From Syntrophus aciditrophicus (lineage in GTDB: Bacteria; Desulfobacterota; Syntrophia; Syntrophales; UBA8958), in contig DYRD01000001.1 in assembly GCA_020718905.1 (NCBI GenBank), forward strand, positions 1 through 43,142: 43,142 nt of DNA, written 5' to 3'. A model generated the notes under the pieces. It saw nothing but the letters and a program-made list of their open reading frames with translations, ran no database searches and had not been told where the DNA came from. Positions 16,959-26,014 of the stretch are shown here, in pieces (positions within the stretch are counted from its first letter, which is position 1; every line of letters starts with the position of its first letter). Both the position numbers and the translations under genes were made by a program.

Positions 16959-18703
16959 GCCCATGTTCCCCTGCTGATCAAAAGCCATACCCCGGCACTT
17001 AACCCGGCAATGATATAAGCCGTTTCCAGGATCCCTTCCATGACTACTCCGATAAGACCCGGTCTTCTATCATAATCCTGGAAGCAAATCCACAGATAAA
17101 TAATGGCGGGGAGTAGGAAAAAACTTACCGACGTTGTCCATCGGAGAGGAAAAGCGGCGCTAAGCAATAGGAGGAGCAGCAGGAACGCCAGATGGAGCAG
17201 GTTCTGGGTGTTGGTCTTGCCGATAAGGACGGGGATCGTCTCCCGGCCGATGAGTTTGTCGCTTTGTATATCCAGGACGTCGGACAGGGCCGAACGGATG
17301 AAGACGATCCCGAAGATAAAAGCAAAGGAGACGCCCGTGGCGGCCGTCATGGCCAAATCCCCGGCCAGGGGGGGGAGAACGGCGGCGATGGCCGCCCAGG
17401 CAAAGGCCATGGATACATTTTTTGATCCCGGCAGGTCCTTGACGCTCCGGAATCGGCAACCCGCCGGTAACAGCTTCGCATTATAGAGGATACCGAGGGT
17501 GGACATGGCCAGGAGCAAGAGGAATGGAACGGGTCCCGAGAGAAAGCCGGCCCCGAGGGCAACCATCAGGGACGCAACGGCGGTTCTGATATACGTTTTT
17601 TCATGCCGGCGGTAGGAGTCTTCCCGGAAAGAGCCGATGATGCTGCCCGTCTGCCGATTGAGGAAGCGGTTCAGGGTGTGCATGGCATAGACATACAGGG
17701 CAGTAATCAGGACGTACAGCGGTTCGATTGCCAGGCTCTGGAGCAACATGCTGGCCACGGCAAGGCAGCCGGCCCCCCGGGCGGAATAAATATCCGTTCT
17801 GACCATCCAGATCCATGATTTCAGAAATAATTTTACCTTGGGGGCCTGTTCGGTCTGCCGGGTGGTGACGTTGTCGACGACCCCGTCGATGATCCAGTTG
17901 GGGGTGGAGGCGCCAGCGGAGACGCCAATATTTTTAAATGGTTGTAAATTTTCCGCAATCAGTTCATTTGCCGTTTCCACATGGAAGGTCGGGGCTCCCT
18001 GCAGTGCCGACAATGCGGCAAGACGTTGCGTATTGGCGCTATTTTTGCCCCCGACAATAATCATGGCGTCCATGGCTTCCGCCAGGGATTTGACCTCCAT
18101 TTGTCTTTTTTCCGTTGAATCGCAGATAGTATCGAAAATGACGGCCCCGGGGAAACGTTGGCGGATCTCCGCGACGATATGCTGATATTCATCGACGCTC
18201 TGAGTCGTTTGGGCGACGACGCATACCTTGTCCAGCGGAGGGAGCTGCCGGACATCGGCGGGATGGTTGATCACCAGACCTTTCCCATAGGCATATCCCA
18301 ACAGTCCGTTAACCTCGGGGTGCTGGGCGTCGCCGATTATGAGGATCGTGAAATCACGGGCCGCGTGTTTTTTGATGATGGCCTGGACGCGGCCAACCTT
18401 GGGACAGGTGGCGTCAATGATTTGCAGACCTTTTTCCTTGATCCCTTTTCGTTCCTGGGGAGAGATGCCGTGGGCGCGAATGATAATGGTGAGCCCTGCT
18501 TCTCCGGGGGGGATTTCTTCCAGCCCGGAAACGGGAATAATGCCCCTGCTCTTGAGCAGTTCCACCGTCTGGGGGTTGTGGATCAGGGGTCCGTAGGTAT
18601 AGATCGTTTTTAGACCTTTATGCTGGGCCAGGTCGAGGACCATGTCCACGGCCCGTCTGACCCCCATACAGAACCCCGCTGTTTCCGCAAGCTTGATGCT
18701 CAT
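16955..18703 (-). CDS. ispH: IspH fused to a UbiA-type prenyltransferase domain
   Basis: A 582-residue two-domain protein. Residues 1-285 are IspH, which makes IPP and DMAPP from HMBPP. The three cluster cysteines are C12 (GFCMGV), C100 (DATCPKV) and C194 (DTICDST), and E130 is in HPEVNG. Residues about 295-582 are a polytopic UbiA-superfamily domain. The second Asp motif is present (SDVLDIQSDKLIGRETIPVLIG), but the first, normally NDxxD, reads NRFLNRQTG, so its metal-binding Asp residues are missing. The start ATG 18703 overlaps the tlyA stop (ATGA). It sits in an isoprenoid operon with ispA and dxs. The fusion is an uninterrupted frame with no sign of damage. Confidence 0.92.
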   Translation of the reverse strand: MSIKLAETAGFCMGVRRAVDMVLDLAQHKGLKTIYTYGPLIHNPQTVELLKSRGIIPVSGLEEIPPGEAGLTIIIRAHGISPQERKGIKEKGLQIIDATCPKVGRVQAIIKKHAARDFTILIIGDAQHPEVNGLLGYAYGKGLVINHPADVRQLPPLDKVCVVAQTTQSVDEYQHIVAEIRQRFPGAVIFDTICDSTEKRQMEVKSLAEAMDAMIIVGGKNSANTQRLAALSALQGAPTFHVETANELIAENLQPFKNIGVSAGASTPNWIIDGVVDNVTTRQTEQAPKVKLFLKSWIWMVRTDIYSARGAGCLAVASMLLQSLAIEPLYVLITALYVYAMHTLNRFLNRQTGSIIGSFREDSYRRHEKTYIRTAVASLMVALGAGFLSGPVPFLLLLAMSTLGILYNAKLLPAGCRFRSVKDLPGSKNVSMAFAWAAIAAVLPPLAGDLAMTAATGVSFAFIFGIVFIRSALSDVLDIQSDKLIGRETIPVLIGKTNTQNLLHLAFLLLLLLLSAAFPLRWTTSVSFFLLPAIIYLWICFQDYDRRPGLIGVVMEGILETAYIIAGLSAGVWLLISRGTWA

Positions 18704-19437
18704 TTCAGGTTCTTCGCATAGATAAAGAATTCGCGGTTGCCCGCCGGCCCGACGAGGGGGGACTCACAGGTTCCCAGCACCTCCAGCCCCGTTTCCTGAA
18801 AAAAGGCTTTCATTGCTTCAATGACCTGCTGATGCAACGCGGGCTCCCGGACAACGCCGTGCTTGCCCACCTGTTGCCTCCCTACCTCGAATTGGGGTTT
18901 GATCAGGGCCAGGATAAATCCGTCCTGCCTTACGAGGCGGCGGATAGCAGGAATGATGAGCTTCAAGGAGATGAAGGACGCATCCACCGTGGCCATGTCC
19001 AGGTCTTCCTCGATGCCCCGGCCGTCAAAGTAACGGATATTGGTGCGCTCAATGGCAACCACCCGGGGATCCTGGCGCAGCTGCCAGGCCAATTGGCCGT
19101 AACTGACATCCAGGGCATAGACTTTTTTCGCCCCCTCCTGGAGCAGGCAGTCCGTAAATCCTCCCGTGGACGCCCCTGCATCCAGGACCACTAAGTTCTC
19201 GACGTGGATCTCAAATGTTTCCAGGGCGCCTTTCAGCTTCAGACCTCCGCGGCTGACATAAGGAGCGGGCTCCCCTTTAATGCGCAGGGATAGCTGGGGG
19301 GCTACAAGGGTTCCCGCTTTATCCACGCACTGTTCGTCAACGAGGACGGCGCCGGCGAGGATCAGCGACCTGGCCTTTTCCCTAGTCGGCGCCAGCCGGC
19401 GGTCGACCATAAGAACGTCTAAGCGGACCTTCGCCAT
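18700..19437 (-). CDS. tlyA: TlyA-family rRNA 2'-O-methyltransferase
   Basis: A 245-residue protein with an N-terminal S4 RNA-binding domain (RLDVLMVDRRLAPTREKARS) and an FtsJ-like SAM methyltransferase domain. Motif I is VLDAGASTGGFTDCLLQEGA, and SRGGLKL precedes it. TlyA methylates ribosomal RNA cytidines. It starts directly next to the dxs stop (19438) and ends with a 4-nt overlap with ispH. A tlyA next to dxs is common in bacteria. Intact. Confidence 0.93.
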   Translation of the reverse strand: MAKVRLDVLMVDRRLAPTREKARSLILAGAVLVDEQCVDKAGTLVAPQLSLRIKGEPAPYVSRGGLKLKGALETFEIHVENLVVLDAGASTGGFTDCLLQEGAKKVYALDVSYGQLAWQLRQDPRVVAIERTNIRYFDGRGIEEDLDMATVDASFISLKLIIPAIRRLVRQDGFILALIKPQFEVGRQQVGKHGVVREPALHQQVIEAMKAFFQETGLEVLGTCESPLVGPAGNREFFIYAKNLK

Positions 19438-21348
19438 TTATTTTACCAGTTCCCGGGCCGCGGCAAGAATTGCGTCCTTGTCGATGCCGGCGATGTGCCG
19501 GAGTTCCTGCTGGGTGGCGTGTTCGACAAAGGCGTCCGGTATGGCCAAGAGCCTGACCTGGACATCGTTGATGCCGTTGCCGGCCAGGGTTTCCAGCACG
19601 GCGCTTCCGAAGCCTCCCATGAGGACATTTTCCTCAACAATAACGATATGTTTAATCTCTTTTGCCGTTTTGCAGATGAGTTCGACATCCAGGGGCTTGA
19701 CGAAGCGGGCATTGACAACCCGGGCGGCGATGCCGTCTTTCCGGAGTTCTGCTGCGGCGCCGAGAGCGGCAGCGAGGGTGGCGCCTATGCCGATGATGGC
19801 GAGGTCCATCCCTTCGCAGAGGATCTCCCCCCGGCCGATCTCCAGGGGAACCGGCGTTGTGTCGATAGGAACGCCCCTGCCGCTGCCCCGGGGGTAACGC
19901 ACGGCCACCGGGCATTGGCACTCCACCGCCGTCTTCAGCATGTGTTGCAGCTCGTTTTCGTCTTTCGGGGCCATGACGATCATATTCGGGATGGCCCGCA
20001 GATAGGACAGGTCAAAGACGCCGTGATGGGTAGCGCCGTCGTCGCCGACAAAACCGCCCCGATCGAGACAAAAAACGACATGGAGATTCTGGAGGCAGAC
20101 ATCATGGATAATCTGGTCATAGGCCCGCTGCATGAAGGTGGAATAGATAGCCACGACGGGAATCATTCCCTCGGCGGCCAGACCGGCGGCGAAGGTGACG
20201 CCATGCTGTTCCGCAATGCCGACATCGAAAAAACGCTCCGGAAAGATCCGGGCAAACCGGTCCAGGCCGGTGCCGTCGCACATCGCGGCGGTAATCGCGA
20301 CAATTCTCCCTTCTTCCCGGGCGAGGCGAACGAGGGTTTCGCCGAACATCCTGGTATAGGTGATGGGTGCGGAACAGTCATCGGTTAGCTCCGGCTGTCC
20401 CGTTGCGACGCAGAAAGACGAGGTTCCATGAAATCTCAGGGGTTCTTCCTCGGCGTAAAGGTAGCCTTTGCCCTTTTTCGTCAGGACATGAGCAAGGACC
20501 GGCCCTTCCATCTTTTTGATATTCTGAAGATTCTTTACCAGACGATCCAGGCGGTGCCCCTGCAGGGGGCCCACATAGGTGAAGCCGAGATCCTCAAAAA
20601 GGGCGCCGGGCAAGAGAAAGGCCTTGAGTGATTCCTCGACCTGCCGAGAAAAATTCAGCATATGGCCGCCGATGGAGGGGATGTTCTTGAGAAAAGTCTT
20701 GATATCCGTCCGCATCCTCGTAACGGTCTCGCCCGTCATGATCCGGTTCAAATAGGAAGATAACGCCCCCACGTTGGGAGAAATGGACATCTCATTGTCA
20801 TTGAGAATGATAACCAGGTCCTCTTTGCGGTCGCCTGCCCAGTTCAGCCCCTCGAAGGCCATGCCTGCCGACATGGAACCGTCCCCGATGACCACCACGA
20901 CCCTGTTGTTATCTCCCTTGAGGCGCCGGGCCTCGGCCATTCCCGTAGCCGCAGATATGGAGGTGCTGCTGTGGCCGACATTGAAAACATCATAAAGGCT
21001 CTCTTCCCTTTTCGGGAAACCGCTGATACCCCCCTTCCGGCGCAGGGTATGGAAAACATCCCGGCGTCCGGTGATGATCTTGTGGGCGTAAGCCTGATGT
21101 CCTACGTCCCAGATAAGCTTGTCCCGGGGGGTATTGAAGACGTAGTGGATCGCCAGGGTCAGCTCCACGGCACCGAGGGAGGAGGCAAGATGGCCGCCGG
21201 TCCTGGAAACCGTCTCCACGATAAGTTCCCGTATTTCCTGGGCAAGGATGTCCAGAGACGGAAGATCGAGGCGCCGGATGTCTTCAGGGTCTTTGATAGT
21301 ATCGAGCAATCTCTTGGGGTCAGACTTACTTATGGACCCCGTTTTCAC
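19438..21348 (-). CDS. dxs: 1-deoxy-D-xylulose-5-phosphate synthase
   Basis: A 636-residue ThDP enzyme for the first MEP-pathway step (pyruvate plus glyceraldehyde-3-phosphate). The ThDP motif [15 protein letters not shown]...[10 protein letters not shown] is present. The central domain has YTRMFGETL and [15 protein letters not shown], and [14 protein letters not shown] follows. It starts with GTG 21348, overlapping the ispA stop as GTGA. Intact; the middle of the xseA-xseB-ispA-dxs-tlyA-ispH operon. Confidence 0.97.
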   Translation of the reverse strand: MKTGSISKSDPKRLLDTIKDPEDIRRLDLPSLDILAQEIRELIVETVSRTGGHLASSLGAVELTLAIHYVFNTPRDKLIWDVGHQAYAHKIITGRRDVFHTLRRKGGISGFPKREESLYDVFNVGHSSTSISAATGMAEARRLKGDNNRVVVVIGDGSMSAGMAFEGLNWAGDRKEDLVIILNDNEMSISPNVGALSSYLNRIMTGETVTRMRTDIKTFLKNIPSIGGHMLNFSRQVEESLKAFLLPGALFEDLGFTYVGPLQGHRLDRLVKNLQNIKKMEGPVLAHVLTKKGKGYLYAEEEPLRFHGTSSFCVATGQPELTDDCSAPITYTRMFGETLVRLAREEGRIVAITAAMCDGTGLDRFARIFPERFFDVGIAEQHGVTFAAGLAAEGMIPVVAIYSTFMQRAYDQIIHDVCLQNLHVVFCLDRGGFVGDDGATHHGVFDLSYLRAIPNMIVMAPKDENELQHMLKTAVECQCPVAVRYPRGSGRGVPIDTTPVPLEIGRGEILCEGMDLAIIGIGATLAAALGAAAELRKDGIAARVVNARFVKPLDVELICKTAKEIKHIVIVEENVLMGGFGSAVLETLAGNGINDVQVRLLAIPDAFVEHATQQELRHIAGIDKDAILAAARELVK

Positions 21349-22250
21349 CTGTTTCTATCCATTATATATCCGGCAATCTGTCTTAAGGGGTCGGCCCGGT
21401 GGTTGAAACCGGCAAGGTGAGCGGCAGCCCCCGCGACCAGCTCCGTCAGGTGGTTGCGGGAGACTTCCAGCCCTATCAGGGCGGGAAAGGTTGTTTTCCC
21501 CCGGGAAATGTCGCTGCCCGTACCTTTACCCATGAGGGCGCTGTCGCCGGTAACATTCAGGATGTCATCGGCGATCTGAAAGGCCAGGCCGATATCTTGA
21601 CCGTAACGGGAAAGGACGGCGGTCTGTGCTGCCGTCGCTCCGGCAAGAATGGCCCCGGAAACGACGGCAGCGGTGAGCATGGCTCCCGTCTTGCGCCGGT
21701 GGATGTCCGCGAGGATCTCCAGGGGCACGCTTTTTCCTTCCCCCTGCAGATCCATGACTTGTCCTCCGACCATGCCGATCATGCCTGCCGCCCGGGCGAT
21801 AAGATTGATCACCCGGAGGCGTTTCTCCATGTCGCCCCCGGTGCATTCCGGGCGGGAGAGGAGCTGAAAGGCCTCCGTCAGCAGGGCGTCTCCCGCAAGG
21901 ATGGCGATTCCCGCTCCGAAGACCCGGTGACTCGTCGCTATCCCCCGTCGATAGTCGTCATTGTCCATGGCCGGCAGATCGTCATGGATCAGGGAGTAGG
22001 TATGGATCATCTCCAGGGCGCAGGCACAGGGAAGGCAATCTTGCCCGCCGCCGCCGACGGCCTCGGCGGCGGCCAGGCAGAGAATAGGCCGAATCCGCTT
22101 GCCGCCGGCGAACAGGCTATAGCGGACCGCCTGGTGGATGATCTCCGGACCGTCTTCCGCCCCGGGGAGAAACCGCTCCAGGGCGTCGTCGATAAGGGCC
22201 TTCCGTTCCGCGAGATAGGCTTCCAGAGGGGCCCCTTTAGCTGACTGCAT
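21345..22250 (-). CDS. ispA: Farnesyl/geranyl diphosphate synthase (IspA type)
   Basis: Short-chain trans-prenyl diphosphate synthase, about 301 residues. The first aspartate-rich motif is [13 protein letters not shown] and the second is [24 protein letters not shown] is also typical. It extends DMAPP/IPP supplied by IspH. I chose ATG 22250 (MQSAKG), which has AGGA 8 nt upstream; ATG 22259 is equally possible. It overlaps the xseB end by about 14 nt. Intact. Confidence 0.95.
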   Translation of the reverse strand: MQSAKGAPLEAYLAERKALIDDALERFLPGAEDGPEIIHQAVRYSLFAGGKRIRPILCLAAAEAVGGGGQDCLPCACALEMIHTYSLIHDDLPAMDNDDYRRGIATSHRVFGAGIAILAGDALLTEAFQLLSRPECTGGDMEKRLRVINLIARAAGMIGMVGGQVMDLQGEGKSVPLEILADIHRRKTGAMLTAAVVSGAILAGATAAQTAVLSRYGQDIGLAFQIADDILNVTGDSALMGKGTGSDISRGKTTFPALIGLEVSRNHLTELVAGAAAHLAGFNHRADPLRQIAGYIMDRNR

Positions 22251-22479
22251 CGCCTTCATCCTGGGGGAAGGGGACCGGGGCGAGGTCGCCCTGATCATTC
22301 TTGAGGAGGATTTCCACTCTTCTTTCCGCCTCATCGAGTTTCCCGGTGCAGAAGCGGATCAGACGTATCCCCTCCTCAAAGGCCTTCAGGGAATCCTCGA
22401 GGGCCAGATCACCGGATTCCATCTTTTTGACCAGCTCTTCCAGTTTCTTCAGGGCTTCTTCAAATTTGTCCTTGGCCAT
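22237..22479 (-). CDS. xseB: Exodeoxyribonuclease VII small subunit
   Basis: An 80-residue helical protein (KFEEALKKLEELVKKMESGDLALEDSLKAFEEGIRLI), the XseB signature. It partners XseA in single-strand DNA degradation. It starts 24 nt after xseA. The C-terminus is a little longer than usual ([17 protein letters not shown]). Intact. Confidence 0.96.
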   Translation of the reverse strand: MAKDKFEEALKKLEELVKKMESGDLALEDSLKAFEEGIRLIRFCTGKLDEAERRVEILLKNDQGDLAPVPFPQDEGDAVS

Positions 22480-22503
22480 GATTGCTTCCTTTCAGGCAAT
22501 TAC

Positions 22504-23823
22504 TTATAGCACATCTTCAACCCGGGCGCGGATATTTCCCCCGGCCACCTGAACATCGATATGATCGCCGGCGGCAAGGGTAGCGATATTTTTCACGATT
22601 GTTCCCTCCGGGAGCCGGCGGGTGATACTGTAGCCCCGCTGCAGGACCCCCAGGGGACTTAGGCCCTGAAGGGCGATCCGTTGCCGGTCCATCCCATGCC
22701 AGCCTTCTTTGAGGCAGTTTCTCATCCCCGTAACAAGCTGCTGTTGCTGGTGGGCGACGACCATCCGGGACTTTGCGATCCTGTTGCCGGGACCGGCCAG
22801 GGCAAGGCGGGTTTTGAGATGACCAAGCTCCCCGTTGCCAATAGCGGCGGTTCGGTTCATTGACAGGGCCAGCTTCTCCAGGTGATCATCGAGGATCATG
22901 CGGAAATCGCTGAGGATACGGTCCGGAGATTTAAGACGCCGGGCTGCCTCGGCGAGCCTTTCCCGGCGCCGGGCCGCCCACCGCCGCTGGATTTGCAGGA
23001 GGCGCCAGTAGGAGCCGTCTATTTGCCGGCCCAGCTGTTCCCGGGCGGGGACAACCATTTCCGCCGCTGCGGATGGGGTGGGAGCCCGCAGGTCGGCAAC
23101 GAAATCGGTGATCGTAAAATCCGTTTCATGGCCGACGGCGGAGACGACGGGAAGGGGGGAGAGGAAAACCGCCCGGGCTACCGCTTCCGTGTTGAAGGGG
23201 TGCAGGTCCTCCAGGGAACCTCCACCCCGGGCGATGATAATGACATCGACGCCACGCTGTTGCTGCAGGACGTCGATCGCCTTGATGATCTCCGGGGGCG
23301 CTTCCGGTCCCTGGACCCGTACGGGGGCAATAAGGATGGAAACCGCAGGGAAACGCCGGCCCGTTATCTGGAGGATGTCCCTGATTACGGCGCCCGTCGG
23401 GGAGGTGATCACGCCAATGCGTTTCGGCAGGAAGGGGAGGGGCTTTTTATGCCCCTCGTCAAACAATCCCTCCGCCTGAAGTTTGGTCTTGAGCTGTTCG
23501 AAAGCCTTCTGAAGCGCCCCCAACCCTCTTGGTTCCACCCGGTCGATTATGAGTTGATAATCCCCCCGCGGGGTGTAGACCGTAAGCCGGGCCCGGCAGG
23601 CGATATGCAGACCGTCTTCAAGCGCGAAGGGCGTCTTTTGCGCCGACCGGAAGATCACGGCCCGGATCTGGCTCCGGTCGTCTTTGAGGGTGAAGTAGCT
23701 GTGGCCCGAGGCGGGGCGGCGCAGGTTGGAGACCTCCCCTTCCACCCAGAGGGCTTCAAACCGGGCTTCCAAAAGGGTTTTAATATGTTCACTGAGCTGG
23801 CTGACCGTCCAGACATCTTGCAT
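22504..23823 (-). CDS. xseA: Exodeoxyribonuclease VII large subunit
   Basis: A 439-residue catalytic subunit. An N-terminal OB fold (LWVEGEVSNLRRPASGHSYF) is followed by the nuclease region with PKRIGVITSPTGAVIRDIL and IIARGGGSLEDLHPFN, then a long coiled coil. It is first in the operon that continues to ispH and perhaps to the ferredoxin. Intact. Confidence 0.97.
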   Translation of the reverse strand: MQDVWTVSQLSEHIKTLLEARFEALWVEGEVSNLRRPASGHSYFTLKDDRSQIRAVIFRSAQKTPFALEDGLHIACRARLTVYTPRGDYQLIIDRVEPRGLGALQKAFEQLKTKLQAEGLFDEGHKKPLPFLPKRIGVITSPTGAVIRDILQITGRRFPAVSILIAPVRVQGPEAPPEIIKAIDVLQQQRGVDVIIIARGGGSLEDLHPFNTEAVARAVFLSPLPVVSAVGHETDFTITDFVADLRAPTPSAAAEMVVPAREQLGRQIDGSYWRLLQIQRRWAARRRERLAEAARRLKSPDRILSDFRMILDDHLEKLALSMNRTAAIGNGELGHLKTRLALAGPGNRIAKSRMVVAHQQQQLVTGMRNCLKEGWHGMDRQRIALQGLSPLGVLQRGYSITRRLPEGTIVKNIATLAAGDHIDVQVAGGNIRARVEDVL

Positions 23824-23951
23824 GGGTAGCCTTCTTTCTGATGCGAGGCCTATCAGAAATCAGGGGGAATGACAAGGTAGTTTTTCATAAGTTATTGACA
23901 TTTATCCGTCTATGATTTAAAGGAAAACATCTTTTTAAAATTGGGGAGGAT

Positions 23952-24968
23952 ATGAAGAAAAAGGAATTTTTGAAAAAACCGGTCCACCATATCGACATCA
24001 AATCCTTTGACGCCGTGGCCATTGTTGAGGCTATGCAAAAAATGTCCTTTACTGCCAGGGACTTGGGTGATGCCGCCGACATCTACGACCGGATGCTGAA
24101 AGACAGGAAATGCGCCGTGATCCTGACCATCGCCGGCAGCACTTCCGCCGCCGGGTGTATGCAGATCTATGTCGACCTCGTCAGAAACAACATGGTGGAC
24201 GCCATCGTGGCCACGGGCGCCGCGATCGTGGACATGGACTTCTTCGAGGCCCTCGGGTTTAGTCACTACCAGGGTTCGCCCCATGGGGATGACCAGTTGC
24301 TCCGTTCCCTCTACATCGACCGGATCTATGACACCTATATAGATGAGGAGCAGTTGCAGAGCTGCGACCGCACCGTCAAGGAGATAGCCGACGTCATGGC
24401 CCCCAGGCCATACTCCTCCCGGGAGTTCATCCGGGAGATGGGAAAGTATCTGACCACCCACGCCAAGAAGAAGGATTCTCTTATTCAGGCGGCCTATGAA
24501 AACGACGTCCCCATTTTCTGCCCCGCCTTTTCCGACAGCAGCGCCGGGTTCGGCCTCGTACTCCATCAGCATGAACGCCCCGACAACTGCCTTTCCATCG
24601 ATTCAGTGAAAGATTTCCGGGAGTTGACCATGATCAAGATCAAGGCGGGGACGACGGGACTGCTCATGATCGGCGGCGGCGTTCCCAAGAATTTCGTGCA
24701 GGATACGGTCATCTGCGCCGAGCTCCTCGGTAAGGAAGTCCCCATGCATAAATACGCCATCCAGATTACCGTGGCCGACGTCCGGGACGGCGCCTGTTCC
24801 AGTTCCACCCTGAAGGAGGCCCAATCGTGGGGGAAGGTCGATGTGGCCTATGAAAAAATGGTCTACGCGGAAGCGACTTCGGTTCTGCCGCTGCTGGCCA
24901 ATTATGCATATCTCAAGGGGAATTGGAAAAAGCGGAAAAAATGGCACTTTGCCGGGCTGTTTAAGTAA
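23952..24968 (+). CDS. Deoxyhypusine synthase-like protein
   Basis: A 338-residue NAD-dependent aminobutyl-transfer fold. It has AVILTIAGSTSAAGCMQIYVDLV at the N-terminus, and SWGKVDV carries the lysine that takes the aminobutyl group in true DHS (about residue 287). Bacteria lack eIF5A, so these proteins probably act on polyamines or another unknown acceptor. ATG 23952 has GGGGAGG upstream. A TTGACA lies at 23895-23900, but I see no clear -10 at the right spacing. The gene is monocistronic and converges on the NifX-like gene. Intact. Confidence 0.85.
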   Translation: MKKKEFLKKPVHHIDIKSFDAVAIVEAMQKMSFTARDLGDAADIYDRMLKDRKCAVILTIAGSTSAAGCMQIYVDLVRNNMVDAIVATGAAIVDMDFFEALGFSHYQGSPHGDDQLLRSLYIDRIYDTYIDEEQLQSCDRTVKEIADVMAPRPYSSREFIREMGKYLTTHAKKKDSLIQAAYENDVPIFCPAFSDSSAGFGLVLHQHERPDNCLSIDSVKDFRELTMIKIKAGTTGLLMIGGGVPKNFVQDTVICAELLGKEVPMHKYAIQITVADVRDGACSSSTLKEAQSWGKVDVAYEKMVYAEATSVLPLLANYAYLKGNWKKRKKWHFAGLFK

Positions 24969-25021
24969 AAAAAGTTACCTATAAAAGACCGAGGGCAGCC
25001 GCTCGCAAGAAACGGCGTCTC

Positions 25022-25354
25022 CTATGCCTGCTCTGCGAGTTGACCCGCCTGGAAGGCCGCAACGGCTGACTGCACCGACCCGGTATCACCTAGAAAGATC
25101 CTCGCCTCCGCCCCTTTGAGCAAGGCCGCGGCCTTGGGTCCGATATGCCCCGTGAGGACAAAATCCGTTTTTGCGGCGGCTACGAAATTCCCGGCAACCG
25201 TTTCACGGGTGACTCAGTGCATGGGGGCGGTATTTTCCTTGGACACGTACGTTCCCGTGTCCATATCGTAGAATATGTAGTAACGGCAGCGGCTGAAGCG
25301 CGGGTCCACAAGATCGTTCAGGTCCGGACCCGTGGAAGAAATGGCAATTTTCAT
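25022..25354 (-). CDS. NifX/NifB-domain protein with an in-frame TGA (candidate selenoprotein or nonsense mutant)
   Basis: Dinitrogenase Fe-Mo cofactor (NifX-NafY/MTH1175-like) domain of 110 residues. It starts MKIAISSTGPDLNDLVDPRF and has FVLTGHIGPKAAALL and FLGDTGSVQSAVAAF later, all of which fit the family. The frame contains TGA at codon 47 (25214-25216), between NTAPMH and VTRETVAGNFVA, and continues correctly to TAG 25022-25024. ATG 25354 has AAGGAGG 8 nt upstream. The TGA may be selenocysteine, since a selenoprotein exists in this window and a weak hairpin follows. It may also be a GGA-to-TGA nonsense change at the Gly-rich loop. It starts 27 nt after the FKBP gene, in the same direction. 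Confidence 0.7.
25184..25204 (-). promoter_or_regulatory. Weak SECIS-like hairpin after the NifX TGA
   Basis: In the RNA, nt 10-30 after the UGA can fold as GAAACGG-UUG-CCG with a GGAA bulge and then UUUC. The apical loop UUG is about 17 nt from the UGA, in the range for bacterial SECIS elements. The stem is bulged and short, so this is only suggestive. Confidence 0.3.
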
Positions 25355-25381
25355 GGCAATGCCTCCTTCGCCCTCTTAAAT

Positions 25382-25810
25382 TTATCGCACCTCAAGCATT
25401 TTGATCTCGAAGGTTAGGTTACGACCGGCCAGGGGATGATTGCCGTCGATGGTGATCAGGTCGCCGGCGATTTTCGTGATGCGGCCCTCCACCTCGCTGC
25501 CGTCGGTCCGGGTGAAGGCAACCTCCGTATCCAGTGCCGGTATGGTGTCGGCAGGCAGTTCACCTGCGTTCACGATCCACATCAGATCCTGATCTTTGGC
25601 CCCATAGCCGTCCGCCGGCTTGATGGTGACGGTCTTGGTTTCACCCGCCTTCATTCCCATAACGGCGTTTTCAAAACCCTTGATAACTTTACCCTTTCCT
25701 ACCTTGAATTCCAGAGGATCGCTGCCGATGTTAGTCTCGAATACCTTGCCGTCCTTGAGTTTGCCCGTATATGAGATCTTTACCCAACTGCCTCTTTTCA
25801 CCTGTGACAT
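25382..25810 (-). CDS. FKBP-type peptidyl-prolyl isomerase (SlyD-like)
   Basis: A 142-residue cytosolic prolyl isomerase/chaperone with an inserted-flap layout. Segments seen are VKISYTGKLKDGKVFETN, LEFKVGKGKVIKGFENAVMGMKAGE and NHPLAGRNLTFEIKMLEV (SlyD-type end). There is no His-rich metal tail. ATG 25810 is preferred; a TTG at 25819 is also in frame. The NifX-like gene follows after 27 nt. Intact. Confidence 0.92.
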   Translation of the reverse strand: MSQVKRGSWVKISYTGKLKDGKVFETNIGSDPLEFKVGKGKVIKGFENAVMGMKAGETKTVTIKPADGYGAKDQDLMWIVNAGELPADTIPALDTEVAFTRTDGSEVEGRITKIAGDLITIDGNHPLAGRNLTFEIKMLEVR

Positions 25811-26014
25811 GCCTGACAATGCTCCCTTTTATGTTGAAAGATAATGAAAATTGGTAAGAGCGATTTTCATCAAACCCAGCTCAATGTTTGATTGCTATTT
25901 TCATATTTATGATTAAAAAACAAGGCCTTGTTCTCGGCATACAAAAGCTGATATTTCCCCAGTAACTCGTTGACATTCACAACGGCTGCCCCTTTTACTT
26001 CTCTTGGAAGAATT

